Made by a program: the position numbers and the translations under genes. A stretch of 64,000 nt of DNA from Trichobilharzia regenti (Eukaryota; Platyhelminthes; Trematoda; Strigeidida; Schistosomatidae), in contig OX235263.1 in NCBI GenBank assembly GCA_944472135.2, positions 88,568,721 through 88,632,720 of the forward strand. The letters run 5' to 3'. The notes under the pieces were generated by a model. That model had not been told where the DNA came from, ran no database searches, and saw nothing but the letters and a program-made list of their open reading frames with translations. Shown piece after piece: positions 33,131-43,605 of this stretch (position 1 is the first letter of the stretch; every line of letters begins with the position of its first letter).

Positions 33131-34230
33131 TCCGCTGCTTATTTTTTGACGAGAATGTTGATTTAGATATGAATAGACAAAGATTATTTGGGATGTCATG
33201 AAATTATCTGAAGTAAAAGATCGGCACTGGAATGAAACCGGAAAAATTTAGTTTCCCTCTCTCTCTCACTCTCTGTTAGCATGATAGGCAAAAAACAATC
33301 ACAAGTGTATTTTCTACGAGTTGATCACGGATTGATATCAGTTAGAGAACCATTGAAAAGCAGCCACAGGGAGTACTGGACAGCTGCTGTTTCATCCTGG
33401 TTTGGGAATCATCGGGAGTACGCACCCACTGGGATTCAAACCAAGGACCTTCCGGTTACAAGGCAAGCTGGCTCGTATACCATTCAGCCACTGGGACCCG
33501 ATTCAATGGCTCGAGAATTCTAACTTCTACCAATTCGTGATTTAGCGCGACCCCAACCATTGTCGTTGGTGGGACATCCATCCACACACGTGACATCTAA
33601 TTGGACCTCACTGGTAACGAGCCATTGAATTGGGTCCCAGTGACTGAATGGTATACGAGCCAGCTTGCCTTGTAACCGGAAGGTCCTTGGTTCGAATCCC
33701 AGTGGGTGCGTACTTCCGATGATTCCCAAACTAGGATGAAACAGCAGCTGTCCAGTACTCCCTGTGGCTGCTTTTCAATGGTTCTCTAACTGATATCAAT
33801 CCGTGATCAATTCGTAAAACATAACTAATCCTTACAAACCAAAACTATAGAACAAGTGTATTTATGCAGCCAAAATCAATCAGCTGACAACACACTACCT
33901 GAGCTGAGAAATCCAACTGCTAATCAGGTCATTACATCACTTCTACTTCTAAAGGATATTCCAAGATATCGCCAAAATCAGTAACACGCTACTGTCACAC
34001 CAGTTATCCAACTAGGTCTCCTCTTACTTCTAAGCATACTGCGTTAGGAAGAACATAAAAAGTTGGTCAACTGATAGTGAGACTATCTGTGGTAATTTTG
34101 GACTGGCAGATTACTGTTGCTAAAGTGTGGTGACTGCAGTGAAAGTATGACCTGAATAGCAGTCAGATGTGGTAAGATAGCTAGCTGTCAGGACACCGAA
34201 ACAGTAATCCTTAGCTGAATTCCTCTTCCC
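33131..34230. repeat. Left arm of an inverted duplication (33.1-38.2 kb)
   Basis: Without its SINE insertion (33313-33851) this arm matches the reverse complement of 35755-36093 plus 37322-37504. Examples are TGACAGTAGCGTGTTACTG (35972, right arm) and its complement at 33980, and GGTCTCCTCTTACTTC. The arms do not code for anything I recognise. Confidence 0.75.
33313..33851. mobile_element. Inverted hSINE-B pair inserted as one unit
   Basis: Minus copy 33313-33612 and plus copy 33613-33851, heads adjacent, tails outward. The flanking repeat ACAAGTGTATTT is at 33301-33312 and 33852-33863. The plus ribozyme-like segment GTACTTCCGATGATTCC (33710), GGATGAAACAGCAGC has a core CCGATGA, where CUGANGA would be needed. 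Confidence 0.88.
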
Positions 34231-34484
34231 ATATATGAGTACAGTACTATACATCATTATTTTAGCTAAAGCTACATTATGAGCAGTAGACACAATACAC
34301 TAGAGATAAAATAGCTGTAGATTTGAGAATTAAGCTGCTATTATTATTATTCTTCATACATTAGTTAATGTAATTTAATGATGAACCTAAGAAGACAGAC
34401 TATTTTTCTGATGCAATAGATGATGATGGAAAATACGAAATGAAATTGTGTGCTGTCATAGGATCAGAACCAGAGGCCTTATAA
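34231..34484. other. No gene recognised; short direct repeat
   Basis: 34398-34490 (GATGCAATAGATGATGATGG, CAGAGGCCTTATAATTAC) recurs in the same orientation at 35664-35765. Confidence 0.4.
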
Positions 34485-34486
34485 TT

Positions 34487-34725
34487 ACCCACCGGCATTC
34501 AAACCCAGGACAATCTGGTTACAAGGCGAGCTTGTAGACCATTGAGCCACTGGGACCCGATCCAATTCGAATCCCGGTGGGTGTGTACTGCTGAAGAGTC
34601 TCAAACTAGGACGAAACAGCTGTCCAGTACTCCCAGGTTTTCCAGTGTTTCTCTAACTGATGTCAGCTCATGATTAAATCCTCCATGCAATCAAACAAAA
34701 TCCCCACAAAACCAATACTTGAAAA
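34487..34725 (+). mobile_element. hSINE-A fold-back copy
   Basis: A minus-strand head fragment (34487-34562) joins a plus-strand copy starting inside the B box (34563) and ending CCAATACTTGAAA. The plus copy holds a complete hammerhead core (separate entry). Tail TGATGTCAGCTCATGATT. Confidence 0.8.
34585..34630 (+). ncRNA. Hammerhead ribozyme with complete core in an hSINE-A copy
   Basis: Stem I GTACTG (34585-34590) pairs with CAGTAC (34625-34630). The core CTGAAGA (34591-34597) fits CUGANGA. Stem II is GTCT/GGAC (34598-34601 and 34609-34612, one G-U pair) with loop CAAACTA. GAAA follows at 34613-34616, then a very short stem III CAGCTG and the cleavage triplet GTC ending at 34624. All invariant positions of a type I hammerhead are present. 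The self-complementary CAGCTG cannot form a long hairpin, as in the classical SMα ribozyme, which is thought to work better as a dimer. Activity is inferred. Most sister copies have A or U instead of the first core C. Confidence 0.7.
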
Positions 34726-35141
34726 TACGCTTTGGTTTCCTTTGCATTGCTGAAGCTTTCGCTATTCATATAGAGAAACCGGAGGTTTACAAACGAAGCA
34801 AAACTATTCAATAAATTCTGCTATCATAATGACAACCTTGTCGACTCCTACTGACTTGATTTTTGATTGCTTTTTGTTTTCAAACTCTCTACAACACTTG
34901 TATTACTCCTTCCTTTAGAACTTTTGGATAATTCTGTATATTCATTCCTTCATTTCTATGTGCATCCTGATTACAACTTATTCGTCATTAAATTACTCAT
35001 CTTTTACACAGCTCTAACGAACTTACTTATTCAACTTCTCTTGTGCAATGACTGATATTGAGAATTATTCTCATGATGACTCATTCCTATCTTAATATCC
35101 ACCTTTATGATAAAATAACTTTTGTATATATAAATTTGTTT
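34726..35141. other. No recognised feature
   Basis: T-rich, with a leucine-rich short frame at 34867-35055 that has no homology I recognise and is probably chance. Confidence 0.35.
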
Positions 35142-35420
35142 TTACGAGTTGATTAAGGGGTTGATATCAATTAAAGAACCCTTGGAAACCAGTCACAAGG
35201 AGTACTGGATATCTCATACCGTTGTCTTTGTTTGAGAAGCATCGGAATTACCAACCCATCGCGGGGGTTTGAGCCCAGGAACTTTCAGTTACAGGGCAAG
35301 CTACTTCGTATACAATTCAGCCATTAGGACCCGACCCGACCAGTCTCACTCGCCAGTCCATGACTTCTAAGTTCTGACAGTTCGTGATTCAGCGTAACTG
35401 GTGCCAACTAACTATTGAAA
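35142..35420 (-). mobile_element. hSINE-B copy
   Basis: Minus copy: tail ACGAGTTGATTAAGG on the left, worn ribozyme-like segment near 35200-35245, head with B-box complement GGGTTTGAGCCCAG and end near 35420. Single, with no inverted partner. Confidence 0.7.
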
Positions 35421-36519
35421 ATTACATATAAATGTCACTGTACAGCTGAAGAAGTTGAATTCACCATAAGGCAGATTGTTTGAATTCACCCAGCTTATTC
35501 TGGTGTGGGTTTTAAAATGTACGGAGAAGTTTTCTGTAAGTTAATAGACGAACACTTCACAGCTCCTTTGCTCTTATCAAATCCTTCTATAGTTTTCTTT
35601 GTTTTGAATAATATTACTCAAAGTTTTGAAGATGAATGACACTTCTGATGATGAGCATGATCAGATAGACTGTTTTTATTAACGCAATAGGTTATGATGG
35701 AAGATACTGAAATGAAATAGTGTGCTGGCCGTAACATCTGATCCAGAGGCCTTAGAATTACTGTTTCGGTGTCCTGACAGCTAGCTATCTTACGACATCT
35801 GACTGCTATTCAGGTCATACTTTCACTGCAATCACTACAATATAGCAATAGCCATCTACCAGCTCAGAATTAGCTTAGATAATCTCACTGTCAGTTGACT
35901 AACTGTTCATCTTCCCCCTAACACAGAATATTTAGAACTTAGAGGAGACCTAGTTGGATAACTTGTGTGACAGTAGCGTGTTACTGATTTTGGTGACATC
36001 TTGGAATGTTTTTCAGGAGCTGAACTGACCTAAAAACCTGATTAGCATTTGAATTTGTTAGCTTATGTAGTGTGACGTCAGCTGAGTGATTTTTATGTGG
36101 TTTTGTTCTCCGTTCTGGATAGTTAATTTACGAAGCTTTCATCGCCTTACTAGGCGACATCTTTAGCGCATACTTCTATTTGAAGTGAACTTTCAGATTT
36201 CTCCATGAGTTTATTAATCATCTCTTCTTGTGATCTTCGACGCGAGTGATTTTTTTGTGTGTTTTGACACACTCTAGGCTTCTTGTATTGGTATTGGTGT
36301 TGATTGTTTCCTTGACTTTAACTTTCCCCCTTTATGTGTGAGGTTTCTTTTCTTATCGGTTGATAAATTTTGTCTATTGATTGACGATTCACTGGAATAC
36401 CAGGTGTACTTCTAAAAATTCTCTGGCATTCTTGTTGTTTCCTCTGTCCAATATTTGAGCGTTGTTCTAGTCAAACTGATGTACGTGGTTGTCCGTGTGT
36501 AGTGATATGAGGGATATGA

Positions 36520-36714
36520 GTGCGTCGGTGGCTCAGTGGTTAGGAATCTCGTCGACCATGAACATGGTCCGAGGTTCGAGCCCACGTCGACACACAACTG
36601 ATACCTATGGTCGGCCTGCAAAAATTGGGCTACCGATATCCATGCTGAAAATTCCATACTTGTACCAAAAATACAGTGTGGAATCAAGCTGTAATCAAAA
36701 ATAAATAAATAAAT
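36520..36714 (+). mobile_element. tSINE-1 copy nested in PLE-5
   Basis: Complete tRNA-like head (GGTGGCTCAGTGGTTAGG, GAGGTTCGAGCCC), body and a tail ending in AAATAAATAAATAAAT. It splits the endonuclease region of the PLE. Confidence 0.9.
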
Positions 36715-37206
36715 CATGTCTTTTGACTACTAGTTTATGTTCGTGGATACGAAGGAGGTGTCCACTTTGGCCAATGTAGTGTTTTTCTCAGTTGTCACAA
36801 TTTATTTTTGTAGATGATGTTAATTTTATCTTCTTAGGTTGTTGAGTCTTTTTGCTGGCATAGAGCTGAGTGAAGCGATTTTGTTGGTTTGTGTGCAACG
36901 TCAATTCCTAAAGGTTGGAAGAGTCTTGGATTGATTTCTGAGATGTTCTTTCTATATAATAGGGCGACTTTCTCTGTACTTTCCTTGGGGGCCTTTGATT
37001 TGACAGGTTGGCTTGGGGGCGGGATAGATGTCTTTTGATGATATACATTCTTATGGAAGACGTCAATGAGATATCTTTCTTCAATTTTTCTTGAGGTAGG
37101 TGGGAGTGCTGCAATGAGTCCTAGCTGGCTCTCTTGAATAACGTTTGTACACAATTCGTTTTATATGTCATTGGATTGTTGCTGTTGTAATTCAGTATGT
37201 GGTCTG

Positions 37207-37258
37207 TGTGTCGGTGGCACAGTGAAAAGGACTCTCGCCGATCATGCACATGATCCGA
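37207..37258 (+). mobile_element. tSINE-1 head fragment
   Basis: Only the A-box half is present (TGTGTCGGTGGCACAGTG to CATGCACATGATCCGAG), abutting the inverted PLE-5 tail piece. Probably captured when the PLE inserted or rearranged. Confidence 0.7.
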
Positions 37259-37516
37259 GCTCAGAGAACATAACCACATCAAAATCATCCACCTGAGCTA
37301 CAAATCTTCTCCATCATATCCGAGTGATTTTGGCTGCATAAATACACTTGTGATTGCTGTTTGCCTATCATGCTGACAGAGAAAAAAATTAAAGCGTCGG
37401 CAAAGATCTGACTTATTTCTCCTTTTATAGGGTTTAATTCCGATGTCGATTTGCTCCTTCACATATTTTCATTACATCCCAAATACTTGCACATTGATAT
37501 CGATATAAAGATTCTT

Positions 37517-38206
37517 CGTTTTACGAGTTGATCACGGATTGATATCGGTTAGAGTACCACTAAAAATCAGCCACATGGAGTACTGGACAGCTGTTTCATA
37601 CTAGTTCGGGAATCATCGGGAGTACGCATCCATCACCGGGGTTTGAACCCAGGACCTTCCAATTACAAGGCAAGCTAGTTCGTGTACCATTCAGCCACTG
37701 GGACCTGATTCAATGACCTGCCGATGAATTCTAATTTCTACCAATTCGTGATTAATCGCGACCCCAACCACGGTCGTCGGTGAGACATCCATCTTTACAC
37801 GTGATATTTAAATGCACCTCACTGGTCACAACTTCTCACTAGAACTCCAGGAGACCATTGAGGTCCATCCAGTCAAGTGTGAGGATGGATGTTCCACCGA
37901 TGACATTGGTTGTTGCCAGTCGCGCTAAAGCACGCATTGATAGAAGTTAGAATTCATGGGTTGGCCATTGATTCGGGTGGGTCCCAGTGTCTGAATGGTA
38001 TACCAGCTAGCTCTCCTTTCAAATAGAAGGTCGTGGGTTCGAACCCTGGTGGTGAGTGCCTACTGCCGATGATTATCAAACTAAGACAACGGAAACAGCT
38101 GTCCAGTACGCCACGTGTCTGGTTTTCAGTGGTTCTCTAATTGACATCAATCTGTGATTAACTCGTAAAAAAACCTAACTACCCTTCACAAACCAAACTA
38201 TAGAAA
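37517..38206. mobile_element. Inverted hSINE-B pair inserted as one unit
   Basis: Minus copy (37517 to about 37865) and plus copy (about 37866-38206), heads inside. Flanks ATAAAGATTCTT (37505-37516) and ATAAAAATTCTT (38207-38218) match in 11 of 12. The plus ribozyme-like segment CTACTGCCGATGATTATC has an inserted AACG before GAAAC. Confidence 0.83.
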
Positions 38207-38274
38207 ATAAAAATTCTTACCACATGTTTCTAAATCACATTATTTTCAAGTGTTATCTTGGTGGGATTTGATTC

Positions 38275-38730
38275 GTTTCAAGTTTTATCAGTTAGAGAAC
38301 CAATGAAAACCATCTTGGAGTAGTGGGTCCCCAATTTCTCCCTAATTCGGGATTCATTGGAATTATGCTTCGACCGCCGGAGTTTTAACCTAGAGCCTTC
38401 CAGTTACCAGAATATCTCATGGTAGCCCATTCAGCCACTGAGACTCCAACTGGAATTGTACAAATTCGTGGTTTTAGTGCGACTACTGTCTGCCAGTATC
38501 TCATCGGCGAGTATTTCTCTTCACTCACAACCCACTGGTCATCATTTCTCATCAGATTAGAATTCACGAGCCACTGAGTCAAATCTCAACGGTTTAATGG
38601 TCTACGAGCTAGTCTTGTAACCAGAAGGTCATGGACTTCTGATGAATCTAAAACTAGGGTGAAACACCTGTTCAGTACCCCTTGCTGGTCTTTAATGGGG
38701 CTCTCTAACAGATATCAATCAAGTAACAAT
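38275..38730. mobile_element. hSINE-B-like inverted pair, degenerate
   Basis: A minus copy (38275-38550) and a plus copy (38551-38730) with tails outward (TTTTATCAGTTAG left, CTAACAGATATCAATC right). Both are worn; the plus head keeps GTCTTGTAACCAGAAGG. No clear target duplication was found. Confidence 0.65.
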
Positions 38731-39236
38731 ATTTAGCAATAACACGAACTTTAACTACCTACCCACCCCTTAAACGCTCACATAAATAAACATGTACGGT
38801 GTGTGTGTGTGTCTGTTTATGGTTGAGCATTCATTCTACAATGATGTAACACCTTTTACATTTTTTTGCATTAATTCACGTAAATGTAACTAAACTTATC
38901 CTGAATTAGTCATTGTCGCTAACAGCATACCCCGACAACATGATAAAGTCTATGAGATGCATTCCATAAATATAAATGATAATCATAATAATACTCTACT
39001 CTATCTAGAGTTCTCTGAATACATTTATTGATTTTTATTCCTTTTAAAAATATATGTATATGTATTTAACACTCAGACAGATTTGTGCTAAATTGTAATG
39101 TTTTAAACAAAAGCACAAAAATGTGAACTTCTCACCTTTTTTTCTCATATATATTAAACCTGATTGATTTTTTTTACTAGCAAACAAAGTGTGCGCTTTT
39201 GTGAAAACTAAAAAATTTTTAATATATGTGTAAAAC
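38731..39236. other. No recognised gene
   Basis: A short GTGTGTGT run at 38798-38812 and AT-rich DNA. Confidence 0.35.
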
Positions 39237-40545
39237 GTGGGCATTGTGGTAGTAAGTAATTCTATATTAGTTTGCTTATCAGATGTATCACACAGTGAGT
39301 AAAACAGTATTATTTACTGGATGACAAAGTTTCGAACACAATTTATTATCGCTCATAATCATTTCATCAGTTGTAATCACATAACTTCGAAACTTCAGTC
39401 CTTTAGTTTTCTTTGTTCTTTCCTATTCGTCATCGTAGGCATGGAAGTAGAATTCTCCAGATATCTGAGTGGACAGGTCTTGAATCATTCCTATCACACG
39501 TATTTGCAATTGATTCGATAAACAAAGCTTCTGTTATCAACCTCTTCCTCCCTTCACCCTGTCAGTTGCATTAGATTTTAAAACTGTCATCTTATTCCAT
39601 CCATCATATTTTATGGTTGTGTGCGATTGCTTGTAGCGCTATAGCAGAACTATTCTCCAGATTTCTTATCATATTAAAGTGGTCAACTAATCTAGATTTT
39701 CCCGCTAGATTTTTATGCTCGGCGAGTCTAACTGATTGACTGACTGACCCTGTTCTACTACTTTGACCTATGTATTTGACCTGACAATCACCGCAGACAG
39801 GGTATTGGATAAACCAAATTGTTTTGTCTTAAAGGCTCCACAGGAATGATCCTTTAACCGACAAAGCTTGTTTCTAATTGAGTTTGTGGGCGGTTTGAAT
39901 GCCAGCTACTTTTATTGCTGCCTACGTTGTTAGTAATTCTGCGTAAGGGGGCTTCCGAGGTTCCTTCCTTGTATGGAATTACTACTGATGACTTAGATTC
40001 CTTATTGTTGGTGTTGTCACTATTTTGACATGCATGTCGTCATTAATACAAAAGTCATAGTAGTAGAACAAGGGCAGTCAGACTAGCTGAGCACAGAAAC
40101 CTAGCAGCAAAATCTAGATAAGTTGACCCCAATAATAAGATAAGCAATCTAAAGAATAGTCCAGCTATATCACTACACCACATGCAATTATACGCAACCA
40201 TACAAATAGGCTGGATGGGATAGGATGATAGTTTTAAAATCTAATGTCACAGGGTAGAGGGAGAGACTGATAACGGAAGCTTTGTTTATGGAATCAACTG
40301 AAGACACATGTAATAGGAATGACTCAACACCTGTCCACCCAGATATCTGGAAAATTCTACTAATACGCCGAAGACGACAAGTAGGAGAGAACAAAGAAGA
40401 CTATAAAAGTGAAGTTTCGAAGTCGTGTGATTACAATTGATGTAGTGATTATGAACAATAATAAATTGTGTTCGAAACTTTGTCATCCAGTAAATAATAC
40501 TGTTTTACTCACTGTGTGATACATCTAATAAACAAACTAATATGA
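39237..40545. mobile_element. PLE-1 pair, head to head
   Basis: Left copy on the minus strand (about 40040 to 39237) with the linker and GIY-YIG region near 39900-39720 and the full tail ending at the complement of ACTACCACAATGCCC. Right copy on the plus strand (about 40047-40545), from SRTRAVRLAEHRN to the same tail. The inverted arms are about 500 bp with a spacer of about 280 bp that belongs only to the left copy. Both lack RT. Confidence 0.82.
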
Positions 40546-40699
40546 AAAATTTTACGCGCGTAATCGTAAACTTTTTTCTATTACACAAAGTCAGTGGGAT
40601 TTTAAGTGGTAAGAAGATTTGGAAGACGTTCACTTTGTACAGAAAATGCCAGACATAAGGAATCTGTTCCTGTTACAACAGAGTGAACATTTCGTGCGC

Positions 40700-40915
40700 A
40701 TATGTTGGCTAGCCGCATAGTGGAACCACGCAATTGGTTACGAGTTCGATCCCCGGCAACAGATGCACTCCTCCTTTACCTCGCTAAGTCTGTAAAAGAC
40801 TGATAAAGAGGGAAGCCTGGCAGGTGCATGAAGCTAGCGCCCCCACCCGGTAATAATCAAACCACTGCTACCGAAACTTCGAAGCTCTAGCTTGAGTAGG
40901 ATTAGATATACGCTA
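40700..40915 (+). mobile_element. tSINE-2 copy
   Basis: Head with B box GAGTTCGATCCCC, body CACTCCTCCTTTACCTCGC, GTAATAATCAAACCACTGC and CGAAGCTCTAGCTTGAGTAG. The final RTE-like terminus is cut short. Confidence 0.7.
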
Positions 40916-41245
40916 CGAAGGTTTACAAGATTTTTTCTGACATTTGTCTGTTCACACTCCTCCGTACTAAGGGTAATATGATTGAACTGACCAGAAATTT
41001 CTTCTGGTTTTATCCGAAGCGATACAAAGATAAAGCTAAGAACAAATACAAGGGAGTGTTCACTATCCGACAAGATGACTTTAGCTAATTAAATGGTTGT
41101 AAGAATTGAAATGCCGATCAGCAGAAGTGTCACTCAGTTGGATCGAAAGCACAATACTCACCCTACTTATAGCCTTCAAAGTTCTACTCAGTGAAATATT
41201 GTCAATTTTTGTGAATCCTATGGAAGAATAAAGTGATTTAATTGA

Positions 41246-41510
41246 ATTTTAGATTTCCCGTCAATTGACCCGTTGCACACAAATGAGGTGGCTATCGTCG
41301 CCTAAGTGGTCTAGTGAATAACGCTTCAGCTTGCTTTTGAAACTATGGATACTAGGTTCGAGCCTCGTTAGTGGGAACATCATCACTGAATCACTGCGAA
41401 ATGCAGGTACCTCCAGCCACCAACGAGTCCGAAATAGGACGAAATGCGCGTTGTCTTGGATTCCACTGCTAGTCACCATCCACCACTTAACCATTAAGAA
41501 TAAGGTTAGT
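41246..41510 (+). mobile_element. SMα copy with damaged hammerhead
   Basis: tRNA-like head with CTAAGTGGTCTAGTGAATAA and GGTTCGAGCCTCG, then the ribozyme region: CTCCAGCCACCAACGAGTCC (41411), AATAGGACGAAATGCGCG, TTGTCTTGGATTCC. The core should read CUGANGA but is disrupted, so it is predicted inactive. It sits inside a CR1-type fragment. Confidence 0.82.
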
Positions 41511-41720
41511 TTAAAGGAGAATAGGTAGAATACATGAATTAATAAATTGTAAGAGAAGGGGGGATGAGTTATGCCAGAAAGTCTTAACTTCCTTATGAGA
41601 CAATTTAGATGAAGAGCTTCTTTTAAAAATGAAGTAGACACAAAGCCACAAACAGAGATTGGAATAGAAACTAATACCAAGATAGACAATGTTTGATCGA
41701 TTTTCTACTATACTGCCGTT
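41511..41720 (-). mobile_element. CR1-type LINE C-terminal fragment
   Basis: The minus frame reads IRKLRLSGITHPPF, parallel to INKLRHSGITQLLL in the copy at 52.3-52.9 kb. It is cut by the SMα insertion on its 3' side. Confidence 0.6.
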
Positions 41721-41784
41721 GATATTTATAAATTTTTAAGGTGGAACTTAATTTCCTAGTCATTTGTTATAAATACTTATGTAC

Positions 41785-42030
41785 ACGTATTATTATTGTT
41801 TCCTTTAATTCTTAGAGGAACATAGGGCTCAAGTCACGCACGTCTGCAGTGCGTTCAGTTTTCTGTCAACGTTTTCACCTGGCTCCACATTTTCCCACAT
41901 GATTTCATCTCCTCTTCATATGACCTCCTCCATGTCACCCTCGTACTGACGCCCAACTCGCCGCTTCGTTTCAGGTTCCACTCGAGTGATGGCCTTTCGT
42001 TTGATGCCACTTGATAGTTTTCTCAGAGTA
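41785..42030 (-). mobile_element. RTE-type LINE 3' end
   Basis: Minus strand: the ATCACTCGAGTGGAACCTG region corresponds to the QALxWNPQG block, then GACATGGAGGAGGTC (TWRR), and the 3' end CCCTATGTTCCTCTAAG. Truncated upstream. Confidence 0.7.
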
Positions 42031-43550
42031 TGCATGTATTAAGGTGATACTGCTCAGAATGTGCTCAGGTATCGATGTATCTAGTTGCCCAATGGGAGCA
42101 CTTGTCATGGAAGCTATTACTATCCAGCATACTGTATGATTGGCAGGGGCTCAAAGCAATACAATGCTGCAACCACAGTTATTGCCGAAGAAAAATCTCA
42201 GAGCTTAACATCAAGAAAGGAAGGAAGGAAGGAGGTGCATGCAGATCAACAGATATGGTTATGGTGGCAAACGTGAATCGCTCTGATCTGTAGGACAGTA
42301 ACATGCATTTTTTGACAGCTCAAGAATTAAACATAAGTCTAGATCCTTAACACAGAAAGAAAAAATTAGGGTAGTACAGATCTAAATTATGAAAAAATGC
42401 TTTTGCTCCTAACATCTACAAACCTGTTCAGCTGCTTGTCAAGATGCTATCCCATGAGCCCTACAGAAATCTGTGAGACGACATCTTACAGGTCAACTTG
42501 TCCTGTGGGTTCTAATCCTCCAGATCTTTAAATTTTACTTATCACTGAATATCCCCTATCTACTTCAAGGTAATCTTTTTATCTATGCACCATTATACTC
42601 TATTTTATCTTAAATACCTAGGCCTTTATTAAAGCTAAAACTTACTTTTTGTCATATTTGCTACTTGCTTTGATGAAAAAACAACAGCACCAAAGTTTGA
42701 ACAAAGGTATATCTTCATCAAAAACATCATAGCTTCCATGCTTAGACCAAAATGATTAGCATTAAACATTGCAAATGTATATTATAATTTCAGGGAGTCT
42801 GGAGTTCCTTCTTGTATGTATCTTGTAAATGCACTCTCAATGATGTATTAACCATAACTGTATTTTATGCCATTCTGCAGTTTTCCAGGACGTTCTTGTC
42901 TTTCTGAAATAGCTTTTAATCACGTGGCAGTATAGCACTTATCCAAATATACACGGTTTACTGGTTGACCACAACTATCAGCAGGAAAAGGAACGAAGTT
43001 CCGACTGGTGCTCAGCTTTGATGGTTATCTTAGTGAGGGGTTTACAATTTAACACTTATAAGAACCTCTTCTGGCTGTATGAACAATAATCGAACAATTT
43101 AAACTTTTAAAAAGTATTAATTTATGATACTTTCACGATTTTAATTTATAACATAACTGGTCGTGTCTGTAAAAATGGTATGTATTTTTTGTAAACACCT
43201 GTTTATACGAAATATAATATAAAGATTAAGGGAACTCTGAATAAATCCACGCATGTCTTGTTCACGCTTGAAACTAAAATTAACAGTCCTTTATTTAGAG
43301 GGGTTCAGTTTAAGGCATTTTGAATGGGGGCCATTATTTAATTTAACCTTAGATAGGAAACTATTCACGTTAAAACAGTCTAATGCAGAAGCGGCAAAGT
43401 TCAACAATAGTGTCGCAGAAGTGTGAACGTTCCAATGACCTTGAGCATGCTAGTCGAAATATCAACGCTATTCACCAGCCATGCAAAGAATTTCACCCAG
43501 ATCACTTTTTTGAGTACTGTTTTGACAATGTGTTTATAGCTCACAAAGAG
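42031..43550. other. Large stretch without recognised features
   Basis: A GAAGGAAGGAAGG purine run near 42215-42230 is the only simple repeat. Short frames (for example 43383-43571) have no motifs I can relate to a family. It may contain unique sequence. Confidence 0.35.
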
Positions 43551-43551
43551 T

Positions 43552-43605
43552 TAGGAGTAGGGTTAAGGTAAGTATTGCGGTTATTGTTAGGGTTACGACT
43601 AGAGA
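43552..43605 (+). repeat. Degenerate TTAGGG-rich tract
   Basis: TTAGGAGTAGGGTTAAGG and TGTTAGGGTTACG. Short and decayed. Confidence 0.5.

Larger units (their letters stand above)
36094..37321 (-). mobile_element. PLE-5 insertion with inverted tail piece
   Basis: 1228 bp between copies of GAGTGATTTT (36084-36093, 37322-37331). Minus-strand reading: KVALLYRKNISEINPRLF, GIDVAHKPTKSLHSALCQQK (about 37000-36850), then KINCDN and KHYIGQSGHLL, the GIY-YIG motif with EHK (36800-36730). After an inserted tSINE-1 come the C-terminal residues and the tail to 36094. The right end (37259-37321) is the same tail inverted (GAGAACATAACCACATC). RT is missing. Confidence 0.85.
35755..38220. repeat. Right arm of the inverted duplication, split by a PLE and an hSINE-B pair
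   Basis: Reverse complement of 33131-34230 in pieces 35755-36093, 37322-37516 and beyond 38206. It carries two insertions absent from the left arm (PLE-5 at 36094-37321 and hSINE-B at 37517-38206) and lacks the SINE pair of the left arm. Confidence 0.75.

Noticed and set aside
34867..35055. Leucine-rich membrane peptide
   Set aside because: Short, T-rich DNA, no homology or splice signals to support it.
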